Below, one piece after another: positions 43,061-51,988 of a stretch of DNA of 64,000 nucleotides (the stretch's first letter is position 1; every line of letters starts with the position of its first letter). A model generated the notes under the pieces. It searched no databases. It had not been told where the DNA came from and saw only the letters and a list, made by a program, of their open reading frames with translations. The stretch is from CADEDH01 sp965263455. Lineage in GTDB: Bacteria; Actinomycetota; Acidimicrobiia; Acidimicrobiales; SZUA-35. The position numbers and the translations under genes were made by a program. The stretch is taken from positions 372,001 through 436,000 of the forward strand of contig CBDHHN010000001.1 of the NCBI GenBank assembly GCA_965263455.1, in the 5' to 3' direction.

Positions 43061-43864
43061 ATGCTGAGCGAGGACCAGGTTCGGGCCGAGGCCGAGCTGC
43101 TGGACCAGGCCGAGACGACGGCGACCCAGATCCGCCAGACCACGGCCGTCCATCCCGAGGCCACCATCGACGACGCCTACCGGATCCAGGCCGCATGGCT
43201 CGAACGCAAGCTGGCCCGGGGTCAGACGCTGGTCGGGCACAAGATCGGACTCACGTCCCGGGCCATGCAGGCGGCGATGAACATCGACACCCCCGATTCG
43301 GGCTTCCTGACCGGGGACATGGTCTTCGAGCCCGGGGCCACCCTGTCGGCGGGCCGGTTCTGCGACCCCAAGGTGGAGATCGAACTGGCCTTCGTCCTGG
43401 CCACCGACCTGGCCGGGGCCGACCTGTCGGTCGACGACGTCCTCGACGCCACCGACCACGTCGTGCCCGCCGTCGAACTGATCGCCGCCCGGTCCCATCG
43501 CCGCGATCCCCGAACCGGCCGGACCCGCACCGTGGTCGACACCATCGCCGACAACGCGGCCGATGCCGGGATCGTGTGCGGGGGGCGGGCTGTCGGGCCG
43601 CGCCAGGTCGACCTCCGTTGGATCGGGGCCCTGGGGTGGCGCAACGGCGTCGTCGAGGAGACGGGTCTGGCCGCCGGGGTGCTGGGCCACCCGGCCCGGG
43701 GCATCGTGTGGCTGGCCCGTCGCTACGCCGAGCAGGGCCTGACCCTGGCCGCGGGCCAGACCATCCTGGCCGGCTCCTTCACCCGCCCCATCGACGTCGG
43801 CCCGGGCGACGAGTTCCGGTTCGACTACGGCGAGCTCGGGTCGTTCGAGCTGGCGTTCGACTGA
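43061..43864 (+). CDS. 2-oxo-hept-4-ene-1,7-dioate hydratase (HpaH)-like / 2-keto-4-pentenoate hydratase family
   Basis: A 267-residue hydratase of the FAH-related MhpD/HpaH group. It would add water to the 2-hydroxydienoate formed after ring fission, before an aldolase step. Landmarks are 'VGHKIGLTSRAMQAAMNID', 'DPKVEIELAFVL' with the metal-binding acids, and 'DTIADNAADAGIVCGGR', which is closest to HpaH. I prefer the ATG at 43061, six bases after an AGGGGAGG site, over the GTG at 43055. It faces away from the dioxygenase operon and is followed by a P450. Confidence 0.85.
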   Translation: MLSEDQVRAEAELLDQAETTATQIRQTTAVHPEATIDDAYRIQAAWLERKLARGQTLVGHKIGLTSRAMQAAMNIDTPDSGFLTGDMVFEPGATLSAGRFCDPKVEIELAFVLATDLAGADLSVDDVLDATDHVVPAVELIAARSHRRDPRTGRTRTVVDTIADNAADAGIVCGGRAVGPRQVDLRWIGALGWRNGVVEETGLAAGVLGHPARGIVWLARRYAEQGLTLAAGQTILAGSFTRPIDVGPGDEFRFDYGELGSFELAFD

Positions 43865-43898
43865 GCACGACACGGCGCGAGGCAGGAGGCTGGGAACC

Positions 43899-45191
43899 AT
43901 GACCGAGACCGAACGCAGTTATCACCAGGAGCGGGAGGCGGCGCCCCCGCCGCCGGCGGGTTGCCCGGTGCACCAGAGCTGGAGTCCGCTCGACGACGAG
44001 TACCTGGCCGACCCCTACGCCATCGCCGCTGCTCTCCGCGACGAGCACGGCATCTTCTACGCCCAGTCGCTCGGGTACCTGGTGGTGACCGGGATGGAGG
44101 AGATGGAGGCCATCTTCACCGACCACGAGACCTTCGCCTCCGTCAACGTCCAGGACCCGGTCTTCCCGCTGGCCCCCGAGGCCCAGGCCGTGCTGTCGGC
44201 CGAGGACTTCGACCCGGTGGCGGTGATGTCCAACCGGCCCGAACCCGACCACGGGCGCATCCGGGTCCACACCAGGGCCGGGTTCTCCAACCGCCGCATC
44301 AAGACCCTGGAGCCCTACATCCGCCGCCGCAGTCGGGAGCTGATCGAGGCGATGCTGGCGGCGGGCCCTCCGGCCGAGTTCGTCGACGCCCTCGCCTTCC
44401 CCCTCCCAGGCGAGACCGTGTTCCGGTTCATCGGGTTCCCCGAGGGCGACGACGAGTTGCTCAAGGGCTGGTGCGGTGACCGCAAGGCCTTCTCCTGGGG
44501 CCGTCCAACGGCGGACCAACAGGCCGAGATCGCCGAGCAGATGCTGGCCTACTGGCGGTACTGCCGGGACTTCACCGCCTCCAAGCGGGAACGACGGGGC
44601 GACGACCTGGCCTCGGAGCTCATCACGGCCCAGGAAGACCACCCGGACGATCTGACCTACCGGGAGGTCGAGTCCATCGTCTACGGCCTGTCGTTCGCCG
44701 GCCACGAGGCGGTGACGGCCCTGATCTGCAACACCCTCCAGTGTCTGTTGCCGAGGCGGGAGGTGTGGGCCGAGGTCTGCGCCGACCCTTTGCTGATCCC
44801 CAATGCGGTCGAGGAGGTGCTGCGGTTCAACTCCAGCCAGATCTCGTGGCGGCGGGTGACCACGGTCGACACCACCGTCGGGCCCTACGAGGTCCCGGCG
44901 GGGACCTCCATCTTCCTGAACTTCGCCTCGGCCAACCGCCAACCCGACCTGTTCGACCGACCGGACGAGTTCGATATCCACCGGCCCAACGCCAACCGGC
45001 ACATCTCGTTCGGCAAGGGCGTCCACTACTGCCTGGGGGCCAAGTTCGCCAAGGTCGAGACCCAGCTGGTGATCGAGGCCTTGGCCGAGCGGGTGCCGTC
45101 GTTGCGCCTGGTCCCCGATCAGGACGTCACCTACTTCCCCAACATCACCTTCCGGGGGCCGACCGAACTCCGGGTGACCTGGGACCACTGA
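43899..45191 (+). CDS. Cytochrome P450
   Basis: A 430-residue soluble P450. The heme loop is 'FGKGVHYCLGAKFAKVETQL', and the K-helix ExxR is in 'AVEEVLRFNSSQIS'. The I-helix reads 'LSFAGHEAVTALI', so the usual acid-Thr pair (E-T) is E-A with a Thr two positions later. It follows the HpaH-like gene by 34 bp on the same strand. It may prepare an aromatic substrate for the neighbouring ring-cleavage enzymes by hydroxylation or O-demethylation, which is inference only. Confidence 0.88.
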   Translation: MTETERSYHQEREAAPPPPAGCPVHQSWSPLDDEYLADPYAIAAALRDEHGIFYAQSLGYLVVTGMEEMEAIFTDHETFASVNVQDPVFPLAPEAQAVLSAEDFDPVAVMSNRPEPDHGRIRVHTRAGFSNRRIKTLEPYIRRRSRELIEAMLAAGPPAEFVDALAFPLPGETVFRFIGFPEGDDELLKGWCGDRKAFSWGRPTADQQAEIAEQMLAYWRYCRDFTASKRERRGDDLASELITAQEDHPDDLTYREVESIVYGLSFAGHEAVTALICNTLQCLLPRREVWAEVCADPLLIPNAVEEVLRFNSSQISWRRVTTVDTTVGPYEVPAGTSIFLNFASANRQPDLFDRPDEFDIHRPNANRHISFGKGVHYCLGAKFAKVETQLVIEALAERVPSLRLVPDQDVTYFPNITFRGPTELRVTWDH

Positions 45192-45227
45192 CCATCGAAG
45201 GTGGCCAAGGCCGCCGGTGACCGGGGT

Positions 45228-47204
45228 TCAGCCGCCGTGCTCGGCGGCCCAGGAGACGTACGGGTCGAGGGCGGCCGGGTCGACCAGGGCGCCGGCCGAG
45301 GCCGCCCGCTCCACGGCCGCGCCCCGCAGGATGCGCTTGATCGGGACCTCCAGCTTCTTGCCCGACAGGGTCCGGGGCACCGCCGGCATCGTGACGATCT
45401 CGTCGGGACCGTGGCGGGGTGACAGCTGATGGCGGAGCGACGCCACCAGCCGGGCCCGTACCTCGTCGTCGACGATGTGGCCGTCGGCCGCCACCACGAA
45501 CAGGATGAGGCGGCCCAGCCCGCCGTCGTCGTCCTCGAGATGGACGACGACGGAGTCGGCGATCGCCGGGTCGTCCTCGACCACGGTGTAGAAGTCGGCC
45601 GTGCCCAGACGGACCCCACCCCGGTTGAGGGTTGCATCGGAGCGGCCGCTGATGACGCACGATCCGTCCTCGTCGATGGTCACCCAGTCGCCGTGGCGCC
45701 ACACCCCCGGGTAGCTGTCGAAGTAGGTGTCCCGGTAGCGGGACCCATCCTCGTCGCCCCACAGCCCGACCGGCATCGAGGGCAGGGGCAGCGTCAACAC
45801 CAACTCCCCCTCCTGGCCGATGACGGGTCTGCCGTCGGGGCCGAAGGCCTCGACCCTGCACCCCAGCAGCCGGCAGGGGATCACCCCGGCCCGCACCGGG
45901 ACCACGGGGGCGCCCCCCACGAAGGCGGTGCACACGTCGGTCCCACCCGAGATGCTGGCCACCGGCACGTCGCCCACGGCCTCGGCCACCCACCGGAATC
46001 CGGCCGCCGGCAACGGCGCCCCCGTCGAGCCGACACCGCGCAGGCGGGAGAGGTCGTGCTCGGCGCCGGGGCGGAGGCCGGCGTCCCGGCAGGCCACCAG
46101 GAAGGGGGCCGACATCCCGGCCCACGTGGTGTCGGTGCGGGCCACCAACGACCACAGGGTGTCGAGGTCGGGGTGGCCGGGATTGCCGTCGAACAGCACG
46201 ATCGAGGAGCCGACCAGCAGGCCCGAGATCACGAAGTTCCACATCATCCAGCCCGTGGTCGAGAACCAGAAGAACCGGTCGCCCGGACCCAGGTCGAAGT
46301 GGAGGGCCAGGGCCTTGCCGTGCTCCAGCAACACCCCGCCGTGACCGTGGACGATCGGCTTGGGCAGCCCGGTGGTCCCCGACGAGTAGAGCACGTAGAG
46401 CGGATGATCGAAGGGCACGGCCTCGAACGTCAGCGGTTCGTCGGTGGGGGCCGCCACCTCGGTCCACGGCACGGCCCCGGAGACTGCGGCCACCAGGCCG
46501 GGCCCGCCGCCCCGGTGATCGAGCACCACGGTGTGGTTCACCGAGGGGAGGCTGTCGACAATGGCCATCACCTCCCCTCGCCGGGCGATCTCCTTGTCGC
46601 CGAAGCGGTAGCCGTCGACCACCAGCAGGACCGTGGGCTCGATCTGGGAGAAGCGGTCGATGACCGATCGGGTCCCGAACTCGGGGGCGCACGAGGACCA
46701 CACCGCCCCGAGGGCGGCGGTGGCCAGGAAGGCGGCCAGGGTCTCGTTGCTGTTGGGGAGATAGGCGGCCACCCGGTCGCCTCGGCCCACGCCCAGGCGC
46801 CGCAGCCCGACGGCCAGGCGGCGGACTTCGTCCCGGAGGTCGGCCAGGGTCCACACCAGGGGGTCACGGCCCTGGGACTCGCCGATCACGGCCACCTCGT
46901 CGTCGGCCAGGCCGTTGCCCCGCAGCATGTGGTGGGCGTAGTTCAGGGTGGCTCCCTCGAACCATCGGGTGCCCGGCATCGATCGGTCGGCCAGCACCGA
47001 GGTCGGCGGGCTCGCGGCCTCGACCCGCAGCTCGTCCCACACCGCCTGCCAGAAGGCGGCCGGTTCGTCCACCGACCATTGCCACAGCGCCTGGTAGTCG
47101 CCCACCGCCTCCGGCCGGGCCCGCCGGGCGAAGGCACCGAGGCGGCTCCGGTCCCAGGCGTCGTCGTCGGGCCGCCAGATGATCTCCGCATCGAGGTTGG
47201 TCAC
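45228..47204 (-). CDS. Acetoacetate-CoA ligase (acetoacetyl-CoA synthetase)
   Basis: A 658-residue adenylate-forming enzyme that activates acetoacetate, or a similar short oxo acid, with ATP and CoA. The P-loop-like motif is 'VLYSSGTTGLPKPIVHGHGG', 'WFSTTGWMMWN' and 'GGTDVCTAFVGG' follow, and the catalytic Lys lies in 'RTLSGKKLEVPIKRI'. The GTG at 47204 gives the usual 'IIWRPDDDAWDRSRLGAF' start. It could salvage ketone bodies from leucine, aromatic or sterol breakdown. Confidence 0.92.
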   Translation of the reverse strand: MTNLDAEIIWRPDDDAWDRSRLGAFARRARPEAVGDYQALWQWSVDEPAAFWQAVWDELRVEAASPPTSVLADRSMPGTRWFEGATLNYAHHMLRGNGLADDEVAVIGESQGRDPLVWTLADLRDEVRRLAVGLRRLGVGRGDRVAAYLPNSNETLAAFLATAALGAVWSSCAPEFGTRSVIDRFSQIEPTVLLVVDGYRFGDKEIARRGEVMAIVDSLPSVNHTVVLDHRGGGPGLVAAVSGAVPWTEVAAPTDEPLTFEAVPFDHPLYVLYSSGTTGLPKPIVHGHGGVLLEHGKALALHFDLGPGDRFFWFSTTGWMMWNFVISGLLVGSSIVLFDGNPGHPDLDTLWSLVARTDTTWAGMSAPFLVACRDAGLRPGAEHDLSRLRGVGSTGAPLPAAGFRWVAEAVGDVPVASISGGTDVCTAFVGGAPVVPVRAGVIPCRLLGCRVEAFGPDGRPVIGQEGELVLTLPLPSMPVGLWGDEDGSRYRDTYFDSYPGVWRHGDWVTIDEDGSCVISGRSDATLNRGGVRLGTADFYTVVEDDPAIADSVVVHLEDDDGGLGRLILFVVAADGHIVDDEVRARLVASLRHQLSPRHGPDEIVTMPAVPRTLSGKKLEVPIKRILRGAAVERAASAGALVDPAALDPYVSWAAEHGG

Positions 47205-47325
47205 GGCCCCCTTGCTAGCAGGACGGACCGCCGGCGGCACCCTGGGGCCGGCGCGGTCGCACCCCGGCCACGGGCGAGCAGGCCCGGCTAGCATCGAACC
47301 CGTCAACCACCATGAGGGGACCCCG

Positions 47326-47781
47326 ATGCCCGACCTCGACACCGTCCGCACCTTCCTGGCCTCCGAGACCGGCCTGGCCACGGTCAGTACGGCCCAGGCC
47401 GACGGTCGGGTGCTGTCCAGCGTGGTCAACTGCGGGATCGTCGACCATCCGGTGACCGGCGAACCCCGGGTCGGCCTGGTGTCGATGGGGCGGGCGGCCC
47501 GCCTGACCCACGTGCGCCGGGGGGCGCCGGTCACCGTCGCCGTCCGCCGGGGTTGGACCTGGGTGTCGGTCACCGGGCCGGCCGAGTTGATCGGGCCCGA
47601 CGAGCGACCAGAGGGGTTCGGCCCCGAGGATCTCCGCCTCCTGCTCCGCCGGGTGTTCGAGGCGGCCGGAGGGACCCACGACGACCTCGACGAGTACGAC
47701 CGGGTGATGGCCGCCGAGGGCCGGGTGGCGGTGCTGGTGAGCCCCGAGCGCATCCTGGGCAACGCTCCCGGCGCCTCCTGA
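47326..47781 (+). CDS. PPOX class F420-dependent oxidoreductase
   Basis: A 151-residue split-barrel protein of the F420-binding Rv1155-like type. 'TGLATVSTAQADGRVLSSVV' and 'RAARLTHVRRGAPVTVAVRR' fit the family. The ATG at 47326 follows GAGGGGA; the longer in-frame reading upstream is not protein-like. It diverges from the acetoacetate-CoA ligase gene and precedes a CoA-transferase by 73 bp. Confidence 0.82.
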   Translation: MPDLDTVRTFLASETGLATVSTAQADGRVLSSVVNCGIVDHPVTGEPRVGLVSMGRAARLTHVRRGAPVTVAVRRGWTWVSVTGPAELIGPDERPEGFGPEDLRLLLRRVFEAAGGTHDDLDEYDRVMAAEGRVAVLVSPERILGNAPGAS

Positions 47782-47854
47782 GGCCGGGGCCGCCTTTCGA
47801 GCGGCGCCGGGACGACTGGTACGGTCGGTCGAACCTTCCCGACGGAGGTCCGTC

Positions 47855-49054
47855 ATGACGACCGCCAACCACTCGCCCGCCCCCGGCGCCCTGACCGGGA
47901 TCCGGGTCATCGACCTGACCACGGTGTTGATGGGTCCGTTGTCGACCCGGATGCTGGGCGACCACGGGGCCGACGTGGTCCGGGTGATCGGACCCGGTGT
48001 GGTCGACGACCCGGGGGCCGAGGACGGCAACGGTGGTATCGGACTCGACATCCACCGCAACAAACGCAGCGTTCGCCTCGACCTCAAGACCGAGGCCGGG
48101 ACCCGGGCCATGGCGGAGCTGATCGCATCGGCCGACGTGGTGGTGTCGAACATGCGCTCGGCCGCGCTCGACCGCCTGGGTCTGTCGGCCGAGCGGCTGC
48201 GGGCCCGCCATCCCGGGCTCATCCATTGCGTGGCCAACGGCTACGGCCCCGACGGTCCCAGCGCCGACCTGCCGGCCTACGACGACGCCATCCAGGCCGG
48301 TTGCGGCCTGGCCGCCCTGTTCGAGCGGTTGGACGGCGAGCCCCGCTACGTGCCGAACGTGGTGGCCGACAAGGTGTGCGCCCTCTTCATCACCCAGGCG
48401 GTGCTGGCCGCCCTCCTCCACCGCCACAACACCGGCGAGGGCCAGACCATCACCGTGCCCATGTTCGAGACCATGGTCTCGTTCGTGTCGATCGAGCACG
48501 TCCGGGGAGCGGCCGCGATCCCGCCCCGGGGCGAGGTCGGCTACCGACGCCTGCTCACCCCCAACCGCAAGCCCTACCGCTGCGCCGACGGCTGGGTCGC
48601 CCTGCTCCCCTACAGCGACGCCAACTGGCGGGACTTCTTCGACGGGGTGGGTGAGCCCGAGGTTCTGGACGATCCCCGTTTCGCCGACCATGGCGGCCGG
48701 GTCGACCACGCCGACGAGCTCTACGGTCATCTCGACCGCATCGCCCCCGGCCGGACCGTCCAGGAGTGGCTGGACTTCTGCGCCGAGCGGTCGATCCCGG
48801 CCAATCCGGTTCTCGACCTGGCCGACCTCCCCACCGATCCCCAGGTCGAGGCCTCGGGGCTGATGCCGGTGGTCGAGCATCCGACCGCCGGCCCCTACCG
48901 AACGGTGCGTCAGCCGGTCCTCTACGACACGATGAGCACCGAACTCCGCCATCATGCCCCGGTCGGCGGGCAGGACACGGCCGAGGTCCTGGCCGAGCTC
49001 GGGTGGTCACCCGATCAGGTGGCCGAGGTCGCCGGACCCGCCGCCGACGGCTGA
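47855..49054 (+). CDS. CaiB/BaiF family CoA-transferase (type III)
   Basis: A 399-residue class III CoA-transferase. The N-terminal 'RVIDLTTVLMGPLSTRMLGD' starts the Rossmann part. The catalytic Asp is expected in 'SADLPAYDDAIQAGCGLAAL', and 'VPNVVADKVCALFITQAVLA' is the family hallmark. It would move CoA between two carboxylic acids, for example from succinyl-CoA to an aromatic or branched acid. The donor and acceptor are unknown. Confidence 0.88.
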   Translation: MTTANHSPAPGALTGIRVIDLTTVLMGPLSTRMLGDHGADVVRVIGPGVVDDPGAEDGNGGIGLDIHRNKRSVRLDLKTEAGTRAMAELIASADVVVSNMRSAALDRLGLSAERLRARHPGLIHCVANGYGPDGPSADLPAYDDAIQAGCGLAALFERLDGEPRYVPNVVADKVCALFITQAVLAALLHRHNTGEGQTITVPMFETMVSFVSIEHVRGAAAIPPRGEVGYRRLLTPNRKPYRCADGWVALLPYSDANWRDFFDGVGEPEVLDDPRFADHGGRVDHADELYGHLDRIAPGRTVQEWLDFCAERSIPANPVLDLADLPTDPQVEASGLMPVVEHPTAGPYRTVRQPVLYDTMSTELRHHAPVGGQDTAEVLAELGWSPDQVAEVAGPAADG

Positions 49055-49078
49055 GGTCCCGGCGACCGCTCAGCGTCG
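49045..49078. terminator. Bidirectional hairpin overlapping both gene ends
   Basis: The arms CGACGGCTGAG (49045-49055) and CTCAGCGTCG (49069-49078) form a 10-bp stem with one bulged G and a 13-nt loop. Both contain a stop codon, and the stem reaches into both coding regions. Confidence 0.5.
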
Positions 49079-50656
49079 GGCCAGGCGGCGGATGCTCCCG
49101 TCACCGTCGCAGCCGACGACGAACCCGTCACCGTCGACCTCGAGCGGGGTGTGGGCCAGGGGCATCCTGGCCCCGGCCACGGGCGGACCGAGGGGCAGAT
49201 CGGTGGCGGCGACGACCGAGGACCCGCCGGGCCGTTCGACCACGACGACGCGCCGCCCGGCCGGGTCGGTGATGGCGACGGCGGTGTCGGTGACGGCCAC
49301 ATCGTGCGGCTCGGCCACGACGTCGATCGTCGTCGTCGGTCGTCCGTCGACGAAGGCGACGACACCGCCCTGCTGGGCCACCCACAGCGACCCGTCCCCG
49401 GCGACGGCGATGCCTCTGGGGCGGGTGAGGCCGTCGAGCACGACCCGGGGTTCGGCCCCGGAGTCGGTGCCGTCGATGTGGAGGACACGCCCCGGACCGC
49501 CCTCGACCACGTAGGCCCCGCCGCCCGGCGCCGCGGTGATGGCGGAGACCCGGTCGAGGAAGCCGGCCACCGAGATCAGCCGACCGTCGGCCTCTCGCCG
49601 CAGCACCTGGCCCCGTTGGACGAGCAGGAACAGTTCGGTCCCGGCGGCGGCCACGTCGATGACCATGCCGGGCAGATCGGCCAGGAGGCTGGCCGCCACG
49701 ATCGGTACGCCGTCGGGACCGACGATGTTCACCGCCAAGCCGTCGGCCGAGGCCCAGCGGCCGTCGTCGAGTCGGGCCAGACCGTAGGGGCCGATCAGGC
49801 CCGAGTCGGCCAGGAGCCGTTCGACACCCCCGGTGACCTCGGCCACCCGGCCGTTGGTGAAGTGCGACACGAAGAGCCGGTCATCGGGGCCGAGGGCGAA
49901 GTTGTCGATTCCGGTGTCGACCTGGGCCAGGGTGGTGCGGCCACCGTCGGCCAGGTCGATGGCCGTGACCCGGCCGCTACCGGCCTCGCTGGTGACGAGC
50001 CGGTTCCGGCTGTCGAACTTGACCGCGGTCGGCGTGGCCAGGTCGGTGAAGCGTCGTTCGAGCGAGCCCCGATCGAGGTCGTAGCGCCAGATCTCGCCCG
50101 CCAGCACCTGAGGGAACCACAGGGCCCCGTCCGGTCCCATGGCGAAGGCGTTGGGCATGGCCAGGTCGTCGGCCAGTACGACCGGGTCCCGCTCCCCGGC
50201 CGGGTCGAGTTCCAGCAGGCGACCGCCGGGCCGGAACTCGTCCACGAACAAGCGGCGCCCGTCGTGGCTCACGGTCATGCCGTTGGCCCCGGGCAGATCG
50301 TCCCGCAGGACGCCGGTGCTGCCGTCCGGGCGGCGGACGGTCACCCGACCATTGGGTGGTTCGGTGGCGAAGAAGGTGCCGTCGGCGGTGAAGGCGCCAT
50401 CATCGGGGGCGCTGATATCGGCCCCCTGGGGGGCGAAGGCGCGCTGGAGCCCGGTCTCGACATCGATGGCGGTCACGTGGGCCCCGAAGACCTGGGTCAC
50501 GATGAGCTCCTGCGACGGCCCCCACAGGATCCCGTTGGCCCCCCAGGTCGGCGCCGGGCCCACCAGCGTCTCCAGATGCCATCCCGGCGCCGCCGCCGGT
50601 TCCGAGCCGTCATAGGCGGCCCAACGGCTGGTCGGCACGGTCACCGGATGCTCCAT
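49070..50656 (-). CDS. SMP-30/NHL-type beta-propeller protein
   Basis: A 528-residue protein made of repeated beta-propeller blades without a signal peptide. Repeated 'GMTVSHDGRRLFV', 'PNAFAMGPDGALWFPQ' and 'PRGIAVAGDGSLWVAQ' segments are typical of SMP-30/gluconolactonase-like and NHL propellers. At this length it probably holds two propellers or one large one. I used the ATG at 50656; a GTG at 50665 is also possible. Lactonase activity is a guess, and a binding or scaffold role is equally possible. Confidence 0.78.
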   Translation of the reverse strand: MEHPVTVPTSRWAAYDGSEPAAAPGWHLETLVGPAPTWGANGILWGPSQELIVTQVFGAHVTAIDVETGLQRAFAPQGADISAPDDGAFTADGTFFATEPPNGRVTVRRPDGSTGVLRDDLPGANGMTVSHDGRRLFVDEFRPGGRLLELDPAGERDPVVLADDLAMPNAFAMGPDGALWFPQVLAGEIWRYDLDRGSLERRFTDLATPTAVKFDSRNRLVTSEAGSGRVTAIDLADGGRTTLAQVDTGIDNFALGPDDRLFVSHFTNGRVAEVTGGVERLLADSGLIGPYGLARLDDGRWASADGLAVNIVGPDGVPIVAASLLADLPGMVIDVAAAGTELFLLVQRGQVLRREADGRLISVAGFLDRVSAITAAPGGGAYVVEGGPGRVLHIDGTDSGAEPRVVLDGLTRPRGIAVAGDGSLWVAQQGGVVAFVDGRPTTTIDVVAEPHDVAVTDTAVAITDPAGRRVVVVERPGGSSVVAATDLPLGPPVAGARMPLAHTPLEVDGDGFVVGCDGDGSIRRLARR

Positions 50657-50749
50657 CGACGGCACGCTAGGAGGTCACGGCGTCGGGCTCAAGCCGCTCC
50701 GGTCCCGCGGCCCGGTCTTCTCGGACCGCCCCGCCCCTCGGGCCGCCGA

Positions 50750-51931
50750 TCAGTGGAAGGCCCGGATGGGGTCGGTCGAGCCGAAGGCGTGCCCGCCCCA
50801 CCCGGTGTAGATGGTCTCGGTCACGTTGCAGACGTGGGTGGCCCCGGTGCGCAGGTCCCGCCAGAATCGCTCAAGAGGTTGCGTGGTCCAGATGGCGGCC
50901 GAGCCGGCGCGGCCCATGAGCTTGTCGGCCGAGGTCACCACCCGCTGCACGGCCCGGACCTGGTTCCGGCGGAACTCCAGGCGGTCGGCCCGGGTCAGGC
51001 GGTCGCCGTCGGCCACCCGGTCGAGCCACCGTCCGAGCATGGTGTCCAGGTGGGCGATGCCGGCGGCGACGTCGGCCTCCAACTCGGCCAGGGCCTCAAG
51101 CTGGAACGGGTCGCGTGCGCCCACCACGCCCATGGCCGAGACCCGGGACTCCAGGTATCGGCGGTAGCCGTCGATCAGCCCCTGGGCCATGCCCAGGCTG
51201 GCCGAGGCCACGGCGGCGGAGAACACGCAACCGAAGGGCAGCTGGTACAGGGCGCTGTCGGGCCGGAGGTGTGCGTACTCACCGTCGGCCAGGCCTCGAT
51301 GGGAGACGGTCCGGTAGGCCGGGACGAATCGGTCGGCGATGCGGATGTCCTTGCTCCCGGTGCCGGCCAGGCCCATCACGTGCCATGAGTCGTCGACGAT
51401 CTCGTAGTCGCCGCGGGGCAGGATGAAGTGGCGTACGTCGGGCGCCGAGCCGGGCCGGGGATCGGGGTCGACAACGATGCCGCCGAGGATGATCCAGTCG
51501 CAGTGGTCGGTCCCGGTCGAGTAGCTCCACCGTCCGTTGAACAGGTAGCCGTCGTCGGTGGGCACGGCGCGGCCCTGGGGGGCGTAGGGGGAAGCGGTCC
51601 AGATGTCGGGGTCGGTGCCGTAGATCTCGTCCTGCAGGCGCTCGTCGACCAGGGCGATCTCCCACGGATGAACGCCGACCACCCCGGCCACCCATCCGGC
51701 CGACGGGTTGTACCGGGCGACCGTGCGCACCCATTGGAGGAAGATGCGGGGATCGGCCTCGTAGCCGCTGTGGTCGGCGGCCTGTAGAAGCCGGACGCCG
51801 CCCGAGGCCCTGAGGATGTCGACGGTGGCCGGGGTGAGGCGACCGGCGATGTCGCAGCGCTCGTGTTCGGCCCGGAGGGCCTCGGCCGCGCCGTCGATGG
51901 CGGCCACCGACTCGTGGAGGGCATCGATCAT
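50750..51931 (-). CDS. Flavin-dependent monooxygenase, acyl-CoA dehydrogenase fold (HsaA/HpaB-type oxygenase)
   Basis: A 393-residue enzyme with the acyl-CoA dehydrogenase fold but the sequence style of group D hydroxylases such as HsaA. Landmarks are 'YNPSAGWVAGVVGVHPWEIA', 'GRWSYSTGTDHCDWIILGG' and 'VMGLAGTGSKDI'. Such oxygenases use reduced flavin from a separate reductase to hydroxylate phenols, and HsaA acts in steroid ring degradation. No reductase gene is adjacent. It belongs to a same-strand run that begins at ligC. Confidence 0.83.
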   Translation of the reverse strand: MIDALHESVAAIDGAAEALRAEHERCDIAGRLTPATVDILRASGGVRLLQAADHSGYEADPRIFLQWVRTVARYNPSAGWVAGVVGVHPWEIALVDERLQDEIYGTDPDIWTASPYAPQGRAVPTDDGYLFNGRWSYSTGTDHCDWIILGGIVVDPDPRPGSAPDVRHFILPRGDYEIVDDSWHVMGLAGTGSKDIRIADRFVPAYRTVSHRGLADGEYAHLRPDSALYQLPFGCVFSAAVASASLGMAQGLIDGYRRYLESRVSAMGVVGARDPFQLEALAELEADVAAGIAHLDTMLGRWLDRVADGDRLTRADRLEFRRNQVRAVQRVVTSADKLMGRAGSAAIWTTQPLERFWRDLRTGATHVCNVTETIYTGWGGHAFGSTDPIRAFH

Positions 51932-51988
51932 GGGGCCATCGTGGCAGGCCCGATGCTCCCGGGACGAATGCCTGCGGTACCTCCCGGC

